64,000 nt of DNA from JAPOQD01 sp964620555 (GTDB lineage Bacteria; Pseudomonadota; Gammaproteobacteria; Pseudomonadales; Halieaceae): contig CAZUGZ010000001.1 in assembly GCA_964620555.1 (NCBI GenBank), positions 1 through 64,000 on the forward strand, written 5' to 3'. The number at the start of each line of letters is the position of its first letter. The stretch's first letter is position 1. Of this stretch, positions 42,726 through 52,591 are shown piece after piece. Position numbers and translations under genes: made by a program. The notes beneath the pieces were generated by a model. That model saw only the letters and a program-made list of their open reading frames with translations. It did no database searches and was not told where the DNA came from.

Positions 42726-43809
42726 ACCTCGCGTCTGGCTGTTGTTGGGGCGCAAGGCGGGAGACAATACCCAGGTGCGAGCGCTGGCAGCGGAACTGGG
42801 GTGGCCGTGGGAGGAAAAGCACCTGGTTGCCCGCCCCTGGGAATTGCTTCCCCACCTGCTGTTGGGCACTACGCTGGCGGGCATCGACCGGCGCGCCTCG
42901 AGTGCGCTGACGCCCCCCTGGCCCGACCTGGTGATCAGCGCCGGGCGCCGCAATGAACCGGTGGCGCGCTGGGTCCGGGCGCGCAGCCGGGGCCGCAGCC
43001 GCCTGGTACACGTCGGCAGACCCTGGGCCGAGCCGAAGAACTACGACCTGGTGGTCACCACCCCCCAGTATTTTCTGCCCGATGCTGCCAATATCCAGCG
43101 CAATCGCCTGCCATTGTACCGCTTGCAAAGCCGTCAACTGGAGGCGGCCGCGACCAGGCTGGAACCGCACTTGGCCGATTTGCCGCGTCCCTTCACCGCG
43201 CTGCTGGTAGGGGGCAGCAGCGGACCGAGCGTGTTCACCGGGGCCAAAGCGTGTCGCCTGGGACAACTGGCCCAACGACTGATTGGCGAACTGGGGGGCT
43301 CCCTGCTGATCAGCAATAGTGCGCGGACCCCGCCGGCGGCCTGGCGGGCACTGCTCGCCCAGCTCTCGGTGCCGCGTTTTACCCACGATTACGGACAGGC
43401 GGGAGTCGACAACCCCTACCTGGGAATGCTGGGAATTGCCGATCGCTTTATCGTTACCGGCGACAGTGTGTCGATGCTGGCCGAAGCCTGCGCCATGGGC
43501 AAGCCATTGCACATCTTTGACCTGGAGGATCCTTCCGGGCCCTGGTGGCGTCACCGGCACAACTACCGCTACCGACCCCTGGTTCATCACCTGGTCTCGG
43601 CCTGGGCGCCCCGGCGCCTGCGGCGGGACGTGAGTCGAATTCGCCAGGCCCTGCTGGAAGCCGGGCAGGCAGTGTGGCTGGGTCAGGACGAGACGGTATT
43701 GCGGCCCGCCGCCGGCCGCGAACCCGGGGAACTGGTGGCGACCGCCCGGCGGGTGCGGGAACTACTGTCCCGGGATGCCCCTTCGCCTAATCCGCCAGAC
43801 GGTAATTGA
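42718..43809 (+). CDS. ELM1-family protein (GT-B-like), paralog 3
   Basis: 363 residues from a TTG start at 42718 inside the previous gene's end. Landmarks: WLLLGRKAGDNTQVRALAAEL, PWPDLVISAGRRNEPVARWVR, GRPWAEPKNYDLVVTTPQYFLP, LLVGGSSGPSVFTGAKA and FIVTGDSVSMLAEACAMGKPLHIFDLED. It is closer to paralog 1 than to paralog 2. Its 3' end overlaps the convergent TonB receptor gene by 23 bp. Confidence 0.78.
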   Translation: MTEPRVWLLLGRKAGDNTQVRALAAELGWPWEEKHLVARPWELLPHLLLGTTLAGIDRRASSALTPPWPDLVISAGRRNEPVARWVRARSRGRSRLVHVGRPWAEPKNYDLVVTTPQYFLPDAANIQRNRLPLYRLQSRQLEAAATRLEPHLADLPRPFTALLVGGSSGPSVFTGAKACRLGQLAQRLIGELGGSLLISNSARTPPAAWRALLAQLSVPRFTHDYGQAGVDNPYLGMLGIADRFIVTGDSVSMLAEACAMGKPLHIFDLEDPSGPWWRHRHNYRYRPLVHHLVSAWAPRRLRRDVSRIRQALLEAGQAVWLGQDETVLRPAAGREPGELVATARRVRELLSRDAPSPNPPDGN

Positions 43810-45856
43810 GCACCACCCCGACGTAGAAATTTCGTTCCGGTGCGGGCTCGAAGTAGCGCCCGCCGAAGGCGTTGATGCGAATATTGCCGTGATAGCTTTG
43901 GTCGAACAGGTTATTGATGCCCGCATAGGGGCGGATACGCCAGCGGCCCGCTGCAAATTCCCGCGCCAGGCGGAAATTTGCGACCGAGTACGCCGACACC
44001 TCGGTGGTGTTGGCATTGTCTGCGTAGAGATCCCCGGAGTAACGGGCTTCCAGGGTTCCGCTGAAGCCGCTGTCGGACCGGTACGACAGACCGAGGTAGG
44101 CGAATCGTCGCGGCAGCCCGGGCAGCCGGTTGCCGCCGAAGTCGTTGCCGCCGTCGTCGACGAAGTCGTCGAAGTTGAAGTCGGACCAGGTCGCGGCAGC
44201 GTCAATGCGCAGTCCGTTGGCAAACTCCCACTGCAGCGCTGCCTCGATGCCATTGCGTGAGGAACTTCCGCTGTTGGAATAAAAGGTTCGCCCCGGGAAC
44301 TCCGGCAACTCGAACGGAATCAGTTCCTCTTCGAGCTGGATAGTGAACCACGCCAGTTCGTAGTAGAGGGCGCCCCCGGTGTGCCGGTAGCCGATCTCGA
44401 AGTTGTCCGCGGTCTGCGCATCGAGTTGCGGATTGAAGCCGCCACCGGCATCGGGATTGGCCAGCTCCGTGGTGGTCGGCGTCTCGAATCCGCTGCTGTA
44501 CGAAGCAAACAGAACGCCGTCGTCCATCCGGTAATTCAGGGCCACCGAAGGACTGGCCTGGTCGAATTCGAGATCGCCCGAATCGTCGCCATTGGCCAGG
44601 AAACGGTCGCCGATGTCGTAGCGAATCCGGTCGTGGCGCAATCCCGCGAGAATGGCCCAGGCCGCGTCGAGTTGATAGCGTGCCTGCACATAGATACCGG
44701 TACTGTCGACTCGCTCGCGTTGCGCGAAGGCCAGGGCTCCCGGCTGGCCCTGGTCGTTGTCGAAACGTTTTCGATTGTCGTCCTGCCGGTCGAGGTCCAC
44801 GCCGAAGCTGAGGTGTAACGGCACGGCTGAACTTTCAGCGATGCTGTATTGCGCGCCGAAGCCATGGACGAATCGGTCGAGGTCCACGGAACCGCCCGCG
44901 ACGAACGGCAGCCGGTTGGCAAACTCGCGCCAGGTGTAATAGGTGCGCAAGCGCAACTCGCCCGCGGGCCGCGAGCGCCGATAGACGACGCCGAATCTCT
45001 GCTGCTCCAGTGCCTCACCCCCGTCAAACTGCACATTGCGTTCCCGTGCCGAGGTTGGATCGGCGGCGGCCTGAGCGGCGGTAATGGCGCCGGGATCCTC
45101 TGCCTTTGGCTGGTCGCTGAGGTTGAGCGAGAAAATCAGTTCGTCCGCGGTGCCCAGGGGCACGCTCAGTTTCGAATTGACCACCCTGCCGCGGGCTTTG
45201 GAATGATCGCGGTAGCCGTCCAGCGCGCTGCGCGAGAGATTGACGAGGTAGTTCGCGGCACCGAGCTTGCCGGCGGATTTGAGCTGCGTTTGCGAATAGC
45301 CATGATCGCCGGTGGCGATTCGGCCCTCCAGGTAGGGCATGTCAGTCTCCAATTCGCTGGAAATCGCGATGACACCTCCCGCCGCATTGCCGTACAGCGA
45401 CGCCGCCGGGCCGCGCAACACTTCAATGCTCTGGATCGAACCGATGTCGATGCTGTCCACGCCGGCCTGACCGTCGGGAAGAGTTTCCGGAATGCCATCG
45501 ACCAGAATCCTGATGCCGCGAATGCCAAAACTCGAACGAGCGCCGAAGCCACGCAGCGAAATTCGCAAATCCTGGGCAAAGTTGTAGCCATTTTGCAGGT
45601 AGAGGCCGGGAACACCGGCCAGGGCTTCCTGGAGCCCCAGTTGCTGCGTATCCAGTTGGATGCGGTCTTTGTCGATGATGGATACCGAACGCGCGACGTC
45701 GCGCACGGAGGATTCCATTCGCGTTGCGGTGATCACGATTTCGTCTACTGGCGCGCCGTTCGCAAGCTGTGCCGAACCGGGTGAGACCCCCAGCAAAAGC
45801 GTGAGCATCGGCGCCAGCCATGCTGAAACTCCCGCGCCAACGTTTCTGGAGCGCAT
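43787..45856 (-). CDS. TonB-dependent outer-membrane receptor
   Basis: 689 residues from ATG 45856, preceded by AGGGGA. Signal peptide (MLTLLLGVSPGSAQ), TonB-box-like DEIVITA, plug domain with GFGARSSFGIRGIRILVDGIPETLPDGQ and IEVLRGPAASLYGNAAGGVI, then a 22-strand barrel ending in NYRLAD. The plug resembles FecA/FyuA-like receptors used for ferric chelates, but the ligand cannot be read from sequence. No sigma/anti-sigma pair is next to it. Confidence 0.9.
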   Translation of the reverse strand: MRSRNVGAGVSAWLAPMLTLLLGVSPGSAQLANGAPVDEIVITATRMESSVRDVARSVSIIDKDRIQLDTQQLGLQEALAGVPGLYLQNGYNFAQDLRISLRGFGARSSFGIRGIRILVDGIPETLPDGQAGVDSIDIGSIQSIEVLRGPAASLYGNAAGGVIAISSELETDMPYLEGRIATGDHGYSQTQLKSAGKLGAANYLVNLSRSALDGYRDHSKARGRVVNSKLSVPLGTADELIFSLNLSDQPKAEDPGAITAAQAAADPTSARERNVQFDGGEALEQQRFGVVYRRSRPAGELRLRTYYTWREFANRLPFVAGGSVDLDRFVHGFGAQYSIAESSAVPLHLSFGVDLDRQDDNRKRFDNDQGQPGALAFAQRERVDSTGIYVQARYQLDAAWAILAGLRHDRIRYDIGDRFLANGDDSGDLEFDQASPSVALNYRMDDGVLFASYSSGFETPTTTELANPDAGGGFNPQLDAQTADNFEIGYRHTGGALYYELAWFTIQLEEELIPFELPEFPGRTFYSNSGSSSRNGIEAALQWEFANGLRIDAAATWSDFNFDDFVDDGGNDFGGNRLPGLPRRFAYLGLSYRSDSGFSGTLEARYSGDLYADNANTTEVSAYSVANFRLAREFAAGRWRIRPYAGINNLFDQSYHGNIRINAFGGRYFEPAPERNFYVGVVLNYRLAD

Positions 45857-45995
45857 TGATTCCCCTGGCTGGAACAGCAGTGTGGTGTTGGCAGCCGCGC
45901 GGATGATACCGCAATTGATCAGGTGATTCAGGTCAGACTGTGCTACCGTGATCGCCCTCAGCGGATCTGTCCACCATGCCGGGGAGAAGGAGCCG

Positions 45996-47282
45996 ATGCC
46001 CTTGGGCAATGCCACGACCAGGCGGGGTCTCGAGACCACGACGGATTACCAAAACCCCCATCGCCCGCTTCCGGTCAGGGTCTTCAACCGTATCGGAAGG
46101 TCGTGGAATGACCCGGGAGTGTTTGCCGCTCCGGGCACGGGGCGACTCCTGGACGATGCCCGAAGAAAGACCGGCCTTTTGGATTTCGGTGACGACGGTC
46201 ACTTTGAGGCCCTGCAGGTTCTGCTGCAGTCCATCGGGGACGAAGCCGAGTTGACTGCAACGGGCCGGCTCATACAGAGAAACCGCCTCTCCGGCGCACT
46301 CGCCTGTCGGCTGAGGATCGAGCACCTGCTGAACAAACATCCCGAAATTCTTGACGTCGATCTCGGCTCGGTCATCGTGATTACCGGATTGCAGCGCACC
46401 GGCACCACGCTGCTGCACCGTCTGCTGCATTGCAACCCGGATATTCGCGGTGTTTCGGGTGAGGAAGCGCTCGATCCGGTGCCGGCGGGCGGGGCGGCAG
46501 GCCGGATGGCCGCGGGCCGCAGACGGCGTGCGCTGCTGGCCCAGCGGGCCATTGCCTACCTGTCACCACAATTCATGAAAGTCCATCCCATCGACCACGG
46601 CGAACCGGAGGAAGACGTCCTGTTGCTCGATTTGAATTTCATGAGTCAGGCACCGGAAGCAACCATGCATGTACCAACCTACTCCCGCTGGCTTGAGCAA
46701 CAGGACCATACCCGCAACTACGAATATTTTCGGAAAATCCTGAAGATCCTCTGCTGGCAACGTCCTGCCGGCCGGTGGGTACTCAAGACGCCACACCACA
46801 TGGAATATCTGGACGCACTACTGAAAGTTTTTCCCGAAGCCACAATTGTGCAAACCCACCGTGACCCGCAAATGGCGCTGCCGTCCTTCTGCAGCATGGT
46901 TGCCCACAGCCGCGCCATCTTCAGCGATCGGGTCGATCCCGTGGAAATTGGTGATCATTGGTGCCGAAAGACCCGCAGGATGGTCGAGCTGACTATGGAG
47001 ACCCGGGCCGCAGCCGATTCCGAACGATTTGTCGATGTCTCCTACCACCACCTGTTGGATGATCCGATGGCACAGCTCAGGCGCATCTACGATCGGATCG
47101 GGTTAGAATTTGACCATGAAGCCGAGCGAATCGCCCGGCAGTACCTGAAGAAAAATCCAAAAAATCGCTATGGCAAACACACCTATCGACTGAGCGATTT
47201 CGGATTGAACGGGGAAGTCGTCGAAAGACAGTTTGCGGATTATCGGGCGCAGCATGCCATTCCGTTTGAACGGTCAGGTTGA
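45996..47282 (+). CDS. Sulfotransferase-family protein
   Basis: A 428-residue (ATG 45996; GTG 45948 also possible) cytosolic sulfotransferase-fold protein. The PAPS 5'-phosphosulfate loop is IVITGLQRTGTTLLHRLL, and the 3'-phosphate region follows at ATIVQTHRDPQMALPSFCSM. The C-terminal half (RFVDVSYHHLLDDPMAQLRRIYDRIGLEFD) is the usual pattern of this bacterial family, often found with steroid or lipid gene clusters. It begins a rightward run with an SDR and an FAD-dependent oxidoreductase. Acceptor unknown; a hydroxylated lipid is possible. Confidence 0.82.
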   Translation: MPLGNATTRRGLETTTDYQNPHRPLPVRVFNRIGRSWNDPGVFAAPGTGRLLDDARRKTGLLDFGDDGHFEALQVLLQSIGDEAELTATGRLIQRNRLSGALACRLRIEHLLNKHPEILDVDLGSVIVITGLQRTGTTLLHRLLHCNPDIRGVSGEEALDPVPAGGAAGRMAAGRRRRALLAQRAIAYLSPQFMKVHPIDHGEPEEDVLLLDLNFMSQAPEATMHVPTYSRWLEQQDHTRNYEYFRKILKILCWQRPAGRWVLKTPHHMEYLDALLKVFPEATIVQTHRDPQMALPSFCSMVAHSRAIFSDRVDPVEIGDHWCRKTRRMVELTMETRAAADSERFVDVSYHHLLDDPMAQLRRIYDRIGLEFDHEAERIARQYLKKNPKNRYGKHTYRLSDFGLNGEVVERQFADYRAQHAIPFERSG

Positions 47283-47317
47283 GATGGCAGCGGCGCGGGA
47301 CAAACTGGGGTGAAGCG

Positions 47318-48346
47318 ATGTCTGGCAGAAGCAGACAAACCAGAGCGGTAGGCGATGGTACCGTAGCCAACGCCCTGTTCACTGCGGTGCGGGAGCTCAG
47401 GCAACCCAAGATTTTGGACCTGGAACCCGTTGCCGCCGATGTGCGGATCGATGGCAGGACCTGTCTGGTCACGGGAGCCAGCAGCGGCCTGGGCCTGGCA
47501 GCGGCTGTTCAACTCGCGCGGCGGGGAGGGCGCGTTATCGTCGCCTGCCGGCCCGGACATTGCGGGATCCGCGAAAGGATAATGCGCCTGTCCGGTTCCG
47601 ATTCCGTGGAATCCATGGAGGTCGACCTCTCCGACACGGATTCTGTGCATCGATTTTGCGACCACTTGAAGGCGCGCAATGTCCGCCTCGACATCGCATT
47701 GCTGAACGCCGGTCTGGTGCCGCCCAGGGCGAGAAAGACGCGGCAGGGGTACGACGTGATGTTCGCGGTTCATTTCCTGTCTTCACGGATAATGATCGAG
47801 CGATGGCTGCGGGATAAGCTGATCGAACCTCCCGGCGGGAACGGGGAGATGCCTCGCATCGTCTTCGTCGCATCCGAATCGCATCGCTCCTCGCAGCAAA
47901 TCGATTTCGACCGTCTCGGCGAGTTCACCGATTACCGGATAAAAGAGAGCATGAAATACTACGGCTTGAGCAAGCTGGTTCTGTGTACCTACGCAACCGA
48001 ACTTTCCCGCCGTTTGAATCCGGACGGCAAGCCACGGGTTGCGGTTCACGCCCTGTGCCCCGGTGGTGTGGCCTCGAATATCGCCAGGGACGCGCCGCTG
48101 CTGTTGAAGCCGGTCATCAACCTGCTGTTGAGGTGTTTCCTGCAATCTCCCGAACAGGCCGTTGGCCCCGTGGTCTACCTGTGTTGCTCGGAGGAGGCCG
48201 GCCGCGCTACGGGAATGTACCTGCACCTCATGCAGCGGAAATCCGTATCGCCGGCAGCATCGGATCCGGAAAACGGAACCAGGTTATGGGAAGCCAGTGA
48301 GCGCCTGGTGGAAATTTCAGGATTACCGCCCGACGGCGGCTCCTGA
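47318..48346 (+). CDS. Short-chain dehydrogenase (protochlorophyllide-reductase/retinol-dehydrogenase-like)
   Basis: 342 residues from ATG 47318. NAD(P) site TCLVTGASSGLGLAAAVQLARRGGRVIVACRP, LDIALLNAGL, catalytic Tyr/Lys in MKYYGLSKLVL (YxxxK), and HALCPGGVASNIAR after it. It starts 35 bp after the sulfotransferase gene and probably belongs to the same transcript. Substrate not identifiable; family members act on hydrophobic alcohols and ketones. Confidence 0.85.
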   Translation: MSGRSRQTRAVGDGTVANALFTAVRELRQPKILDLEPVAADVRIDGRTCLVTGASSGLGLAAAVQLARRGGRVIVACRPGHCGIRERIMRLSGSDSVESMEVDLSDTDSVHRFCDHLKARNVRLDIALLNAGLVPPRARKTRQGYDVMFAVHFLSSRIMIERWLRDKLIEPPGGNGEMPRIVFVASESHRSSQQIDFDRLGEFTDYRIKESMKYYGLSKLVLCTYATELSRRLNPDGKPRVAVHALCPGGVASNIARDAPLLLKPVINLLLRCFLQSPEQAVGPVVYLCCSEEAGRATGMYLHLMQRKSVSPAASDPENGTRLWEASERLVEISGLPPDGGS

Positions 48347-48349
48347 GCG

Positions 48350-48384
48350 ATGACGAAGAAGGGGACGGAATGACGAAGAAGGGG
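48350..48384. repeat. Tandem repeat of ATGACGAAGAAGGGG
   Basis: Two identical 15-nt copies (48350-48364 and 48370-48384) with a 20-bp period, right after the SDR stop. The GGGGACGGA between them resembles REP-type intergenic repeats. It may be part of the SDR transcript's end. Confidence 0.55.
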
Positions 48385-48458
48385 GGTGTGATCGAAATTC
48401 GCCAACGCTGCCTCGCTCGCTTACCATACCGGCATCCAGGGTAAGGGCGGAGTGATCG

Positions 48459-50045
48459 ATGAGTAAACAGTACGACATCGTCGTGGTCGGCGGCGGCAGC
48501 AACAGCCTGGTGGCGGCGGCCTATATGGCCAAGGCCGGCAACAGCGTGCTGGTGCTGGAGAAAAACGACCAGTGTGGCGGCGGGGTAGTGTCCATCGAAA
48601 TCGCCCCCGGCTTTATCAACGATCCCCACGCCAGCGGCTATTACGTTTGCGTGGCCAACCCGGCCGTTACCCACGACGAATTGGGGCTGTTTTCCCGACA
48701 CGGGCTTGAGTTCAAGTACTGGAAGGCCGGCTTTGCCACCATCTTTGACGATGGAACCACGCTGACCGCGTACTCGGACCTGGACAAGAGCTGCGAGGAC
48801 ATCGCCAAATTCTCCCACAAGGATGCGGAAACCTACCGCGCCTTCGCGGCGGACTGCGCGGAGCTCCTGCCCATCCTGACCCGGGGTTTTTCCACACCCC
48901 CTCTGCCCACCGGCAATTTCCTCAACATGCTGGAGGCCACGCCCCTGGGCCGCAAGCTCGCTGCCTCCCTGTTTACCAGCGCGTACGAGATAATCGATCA
49001 CCTGTATGAGTCCCCCGAGCTGAAGATTCATATCATGAAGTGGTGCTCCGAGATGATGGAGAATCCCGAAATCAAGGGCACCGGTGTGGTGATGTACCAG
49101 TTGTTCGGGCTCGCCCACGCGTACGATGCGGCCATTCCCGTCGGTGGCTCCAAAGCCCTTAGCAACGCCCTGCTGCGTTGTATCGAGCATCACGGCGGCG
49201 AGATCCGCACCGGGGCGGAGGTCACCAGCCTGAAGATACGCTCTGGTGACGTGGAAGGGGTTTACGTGGGCGACGAACTGATCGAGGCGAAAAAATCCGT
49301 GATCGCCAATATCCACCCCTGGCGGCTGAAGGACTTTATTCCTGAAGTCGACCCCGATGTTGCCGAAGCTGCGCGCCGCGTACACCTCAGTAATCACGGC
49401 GCGGTGAACCAGCAGTTCGCCCTCTCCGAGCGCCCGAAGCTGAAGGCCGGGCCCCAGTTCGATGAATCACTGTGTGTGGAGTTCGTGGAGAAGGATGTGG
49501 AGGGTTGCCGGCGGGTGTTCGACGAGTATCGCTATGGCCATATCCCGAAACATCACCTGAGTCCGTTGACCATGATCAACAGCAATCTCGACCCTACGCG
49601 TGCTCCGGAGGGTCAGGCCACAATGTACCTGTACCATTTCGCCCCGTGTGTATTGGCCGATGGCGGCCTGGAGGCCTGGGCGCGGCCGGAAAACGGGCAG
49701 GCCTTCGCCGACGCGATCCTGGAGAACTACACGCAGTACACCACGAATATCGACAGTTCGAAGATTATCGCCCGCCACATCGAGACGCCGTTGGAGCATC
49801 ACCATCATTCCATGAACATGATGCATGGCGACATCTACGGTATCGGTACGACTTTCGGCCAGTTACTGGGCCGCCGGCCGACACCGGAACTGTCGCAGTA
49901 CAAGGTACCGGGCATATCCTCCCTGTACCTGGTGGGCCCCACGCAACACCCGGGCGGCACCGTGACCCTGGGTGGCCGCGCTACCGCCATGCGCATGGCA
50001 ATGGACTGGGGTATGGACCTCAAGTCCGTGTTCGAGGCCTACTGA
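48459..50045 (+). CDS. FAD-dependent oxidoreductase, phytoene-desaturase-like
   Basis: 528 residues of the amine-oxidase/phytoene-desaturase superfamily. FAD-binding DIVVVGGGSNSLVAAAYMAKAGNSVLVLEKNDQCGGG at the N-terminus and the C-terminal FAD contact GISSLYLVGPTQHPGGTVTLGGRATAMRMA are intact. No phytoene synthase or other carotenoid gene is nearby, so a carotenoid role is unsupported. The Rieske oxygenase and RND genes beside it suggest oxidation or transport of a polycyclic or isoprenoid-like compound. Its 3' end overlaps the convergent RND gene by 7 bp. Confidence 0.82.
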   Translation: MSKQYDIVVVGGGSNSLVAAAYMAKAGNSVLVLEKNDQCGGGVVSIEIAPGFINDPHASGYYVCVANPAVTHDELGLFSRHGLEFKYWKAGFATIFDDGTTLTAYSDLDKSCEDIAKFSHKDAETYRAFAADCAELLPILTRGFSTPPLPTGNFLNMLEATPLGRKLAASLFTSAYEIIDHLYESPELKIHIMKWCSEMMENPEIKGTGVVMYQLFGLAHAYDAAIPVGGSKALSNALLRCIEHHGGEIRTGAEVTSLKIRSGDVEGVYVGDELIEAKKSVIANIHPWRLKDFIPEVDPDVAEAARRVHLSNHGAVNQQFALSERPKLKAGPQFDESLCVEFVEKDVEGCRRVFDEYRYGHIPKHHLSPLTMINSNLDPTRAPEGQATMYLYHFAPCVLADGGLEAWARPENGQAFADAILENYTQYTTNIDSSKIIARHIETPLEHHHHSMNMMHGDIYGIGTTFGQLLGRRPTPELSQYKVPGISSLYLVGPTQHPGGTVTLGGRATAMRMAMDWGMDLKSVFEAY

Positions 50046-52393
50046 TGGCGTGATGCAGTCTCGTGGGGCAGAGGTGGCGGAACCGCAGCGGTTCCGGACA
50101 GGGACAGCAGCGGCGCGACGAGCAGCAGGCAGACACCCAGGGCCAGGACAAAGGTCATGGCACTCATGACCCCCAGCGTCGCGTTGGGGGTGTAATCAGC
50201 AAAACTCAGAATGAAAAAGCCGATTCCCATGACGGCGGTGTTGACGATCAATGCCGGCGCCACATTGTTGATGCTGTACTCCAGAGCACTGTATTTGTCG
50301 GCGCCGTGGTGCAGGCGCGCATAGTTGAATTTGCTGATCAGGTGAACGGAATTGTCCACCACGATGCCGAGCGAAATGCCCAGTACGATTACGGCGGCAA
50401 GGCCGACGTAGCTGGCGAACACTCCCCATATCCCGAACATCAGGACCAGTGGGCAGGTAACGCCGAGCATGCCCAGCAGGCCCTGGCGCAACGATTGAAA
50501 AGCGATGATCAGGATCAGGCCTATACAGGCGAAAGACAGCAATGAAGTGGACAGGGAATCTCTCATCACCCCGTAGAGGAGGTCGTTGACCAGAAAAACA
50601 CCACCGGCAGTGTAGACTGAATACTCTGGAAACGCCTCGGACAGCTTTTCTTCCAGCCTGACTGCTGCGGCATGGGTGTTGACCGAGTCTTCGTCGTTAA
50701 TGGTGGCAACCAGTCGAATCCCCGATTTGTCCATATTCAGTTGATTGGTCAGATCCAGGCCGTAGGGCAGGGACATTTCGTAGAGCAAATGGTACTGCGA
50801 TGCCAATTCGCGGCTTTCCGGCAGCCGGTAGTAGTCCGGATTGTCACCGTGCAGGTTCCTGTTGATACGCTTTAGCGCGTCGGTGTAGCTGAATACGTGT
50901 CGTACGGAGTCCTGTTCCCGCAGCCAGTCTGCGAAGGCGTCGATCCGCTCCAGGAATTCCACCTCGTGTACCGAGTCAGGGGTATCCGATTCGATGGCGA
51001 CGATCAGATTGCCGCTTCCGGTCAGGTGGGCCTGGTTGAACTCATGGTTCTGCCGGTAGAGCGAGTCGGGCCCGTAGAACCAGATCATATTGTCTTTCGG
51101 ACTGTTCAGGGGCAGCAGCAAGGCCGCCACCACACAGGCGGTGACGCTGATCGCCGTGAGTTTTCGCCGGTGGACGGGAATGCGGTCGGCGAGAAACGCC
51201 GCGAATTGCGTGGCTCTGTCGGTGCGACTGCTCGCCTCGATATGAAACGGGACACAGGACAGGAATGCGGGAAGAAAAATTATTGAGAAGAGCAATGCCA
51301 GGACGATACCCACGGATACGATGTTACCCAGCCCGACCAGCGGTTCGAAAGAACTCAAATTGAACATCAGAAAGCCGATTGCCGTGGTTACCGTGGTCAG
51401 CAGGATGGCGACGATATTCTGTTTTACTGCCTGCACTATGGCAGGGTTCTTCTCGACCCCCTGCAGCATCAGTTTCTTCAGCGTCATCAAAATGTGAATG
51501 GAATCGGCGACTGCCAGTGTCATGATCATGATCGGCGCACTGGAGGTTGGCAGCGTAAAGGGTGTGCGGCTGTAGCCGACCAGACCCGTGGTCGACAGGA
51601 TGGTGAGGGCGATCACTGCGAGGCAGGCAATGGTGATGACCCAGTTTCCGAGGAAAAAGTAGATTCCCAGAATCACCAGCACGCTGGCCAGGGTGAACAG
51701 GGTGAGCACATCGTGAAGGGCCAGGAAGGCTGTCTCGGCGTGCCCGGTTACTATTCCCACATGCCTGAATTCCATATTCGGGTAGCGTTTGACAAAGCCG
51801 TCGAGCATGGTTCGAAACTCGTTTTCCAGTTCGATATTGGCGATCACGTCCCGATCGTCATAGTGGAAGATGATATTGATCGCAGCCGCACCACCGTCTT
51901 CGCTCACATGGAGGTTTCTCAGTTGCGGTTCCCGGCTGGCGATGCGGGCGATGCGCTCGATATTTTTCCGGGACAGTTCCAGGTCGGCGGGCACCAGATC
52001 GTCGACAATGAGTTCATCTCCCTCTGCGTAGGTGTATTGATAGTTGTTGAGCGAGTCGACCCGCCGCACGTGGCTGAGGCCCCAGGCCGCCTCGGTGATT
52101 TCGCGCATGACTCCCAGCACTTCCGGCTGGTAGACAGTGCCGGACCCGGGGCGCACGATGAGGAAGATATTGTCGTCTTTGACGTAGTTGTCCTCCATGT
52201 GATCGATCATCAGCCGGTAGCGGTGATCGTCTGCCAAATAGGACTTGTAGCTGTGGTCGAGGGTGGCGTGACGCAGGCCGCTGGACATCGCGCAGGCGGC
52301 AATGACTGTGAGAAACAGCACCAGGTAGCGATGCCGGATAACGCCCAGTACCAGATCGTCGACGAATCTGTAGGCAAATTTCTCCACCGGCAT
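50039..52393 (-). CDS. RND-superfamily (MMPL-type) transporter
   Basis: A 784-residue inner-membrane protein with two six-helix halves, each preceded by a periplasmic loop. It contains PIMIMTLAVADSIHILMTLKKL in the first half and VIVLGISLGIVVDNSVHLISKFNYA in the second, with the intramembrane Asp used by RND proton pumps. The ATG at 52393 follows GGAAAGGA. The much longer open frame upstream (to 53833) runs antisense through the Rieske gene and is rejected. It has no membrane-fusion or outer-membrane partner nearby, as in hopanoid/mycolate-type MMPL lipid exporters. Confidence 0.87.
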   Translation of the reverse strand: MPVEKFAYRFVDDLVLGVIRHRYLVLFLTVIAACAMSSGLRHATLDHSYKSYLADDHRYRLMIDHMEDNYVKDDNIFLIVRPGSGTVYQPEVLGVMREITEAAWGLSHVRRVDSLNNYQYTYAEGDELIVDDLVPADLELSRKNIERIARIASREPQLRNLHVSEDGGAAAINIIFHYDDRDVIANIELENEFRTMLDGFVKRYPNMEFRHVGIVTGHAETAFLALHDVLTLFTLASVLVILGIYFFLGNWVITIACLAVIALTILSTTGLVGYSRTPFTLPTSSAPIMIMTLAVADSIHILMTLKKLMLQGVEKNPAIVQAVKQNIVAILLTTVTTAIGFLMFNLSSFEPLVGLGNIVSVGIVLALLFSIIFLPAFLSCVPFHIEASSRTDRATQFAAFLADRIPVHRRKLTAISVTACVVAALLLPLNSPKDNMIWFYGPDSLYRQNHEFNQAHLTGSGNLIVAIESDTPDSVHEVEFLERIDAFADWLREQDSVRHVFSYTDALKRINRNLHGDNPDYYRLPESRELASQYHLLYEMSLPYGLDLTNQLNMDKSGIRLVATINDEDSVNTHAAAVRLEEKLSEAFPEYSVYTAGGVFLVNDLLYGVMRDSLSTSLLSFACIGLILIIAFQSLRQGLLGMLGVTCPLVLMFGIWGVFASYVGLAAVIVLGISLGIVVDNSVHLISKFNYARLHHGADKYSALEYSINNVAPALIVNTAVMGIGFFILSFADYTPNATLGVMSAMTFVLALGVCLLLVAPLLSLSGTAAVPPPLPHETASRHQ

Positions 52394-52591
52394 ATGGTCC
52401 TTTCCTGTCACGGCGTCGCCGGAGCGACGTTGGCTGGCAATTGCCCACCATGATAGTACGATTACTGTATCTACCGTTATGAAAAAGTGACGTAGCGTTG
52501 CCGCTTGTATTCCATTCAGGTGGTAATCCATGTAACGATATTTCCGATGGTGTATCTTGATTGAATCGATGACAGACAGAGGTGAATACTG

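Noticed and set aside
48459..50045. Carotenoid biosynthesis gene (crtI)
   Set aside because: Superfamily match only; no crtB/crtE/crtY nearby and neighbours point to other chemistry.
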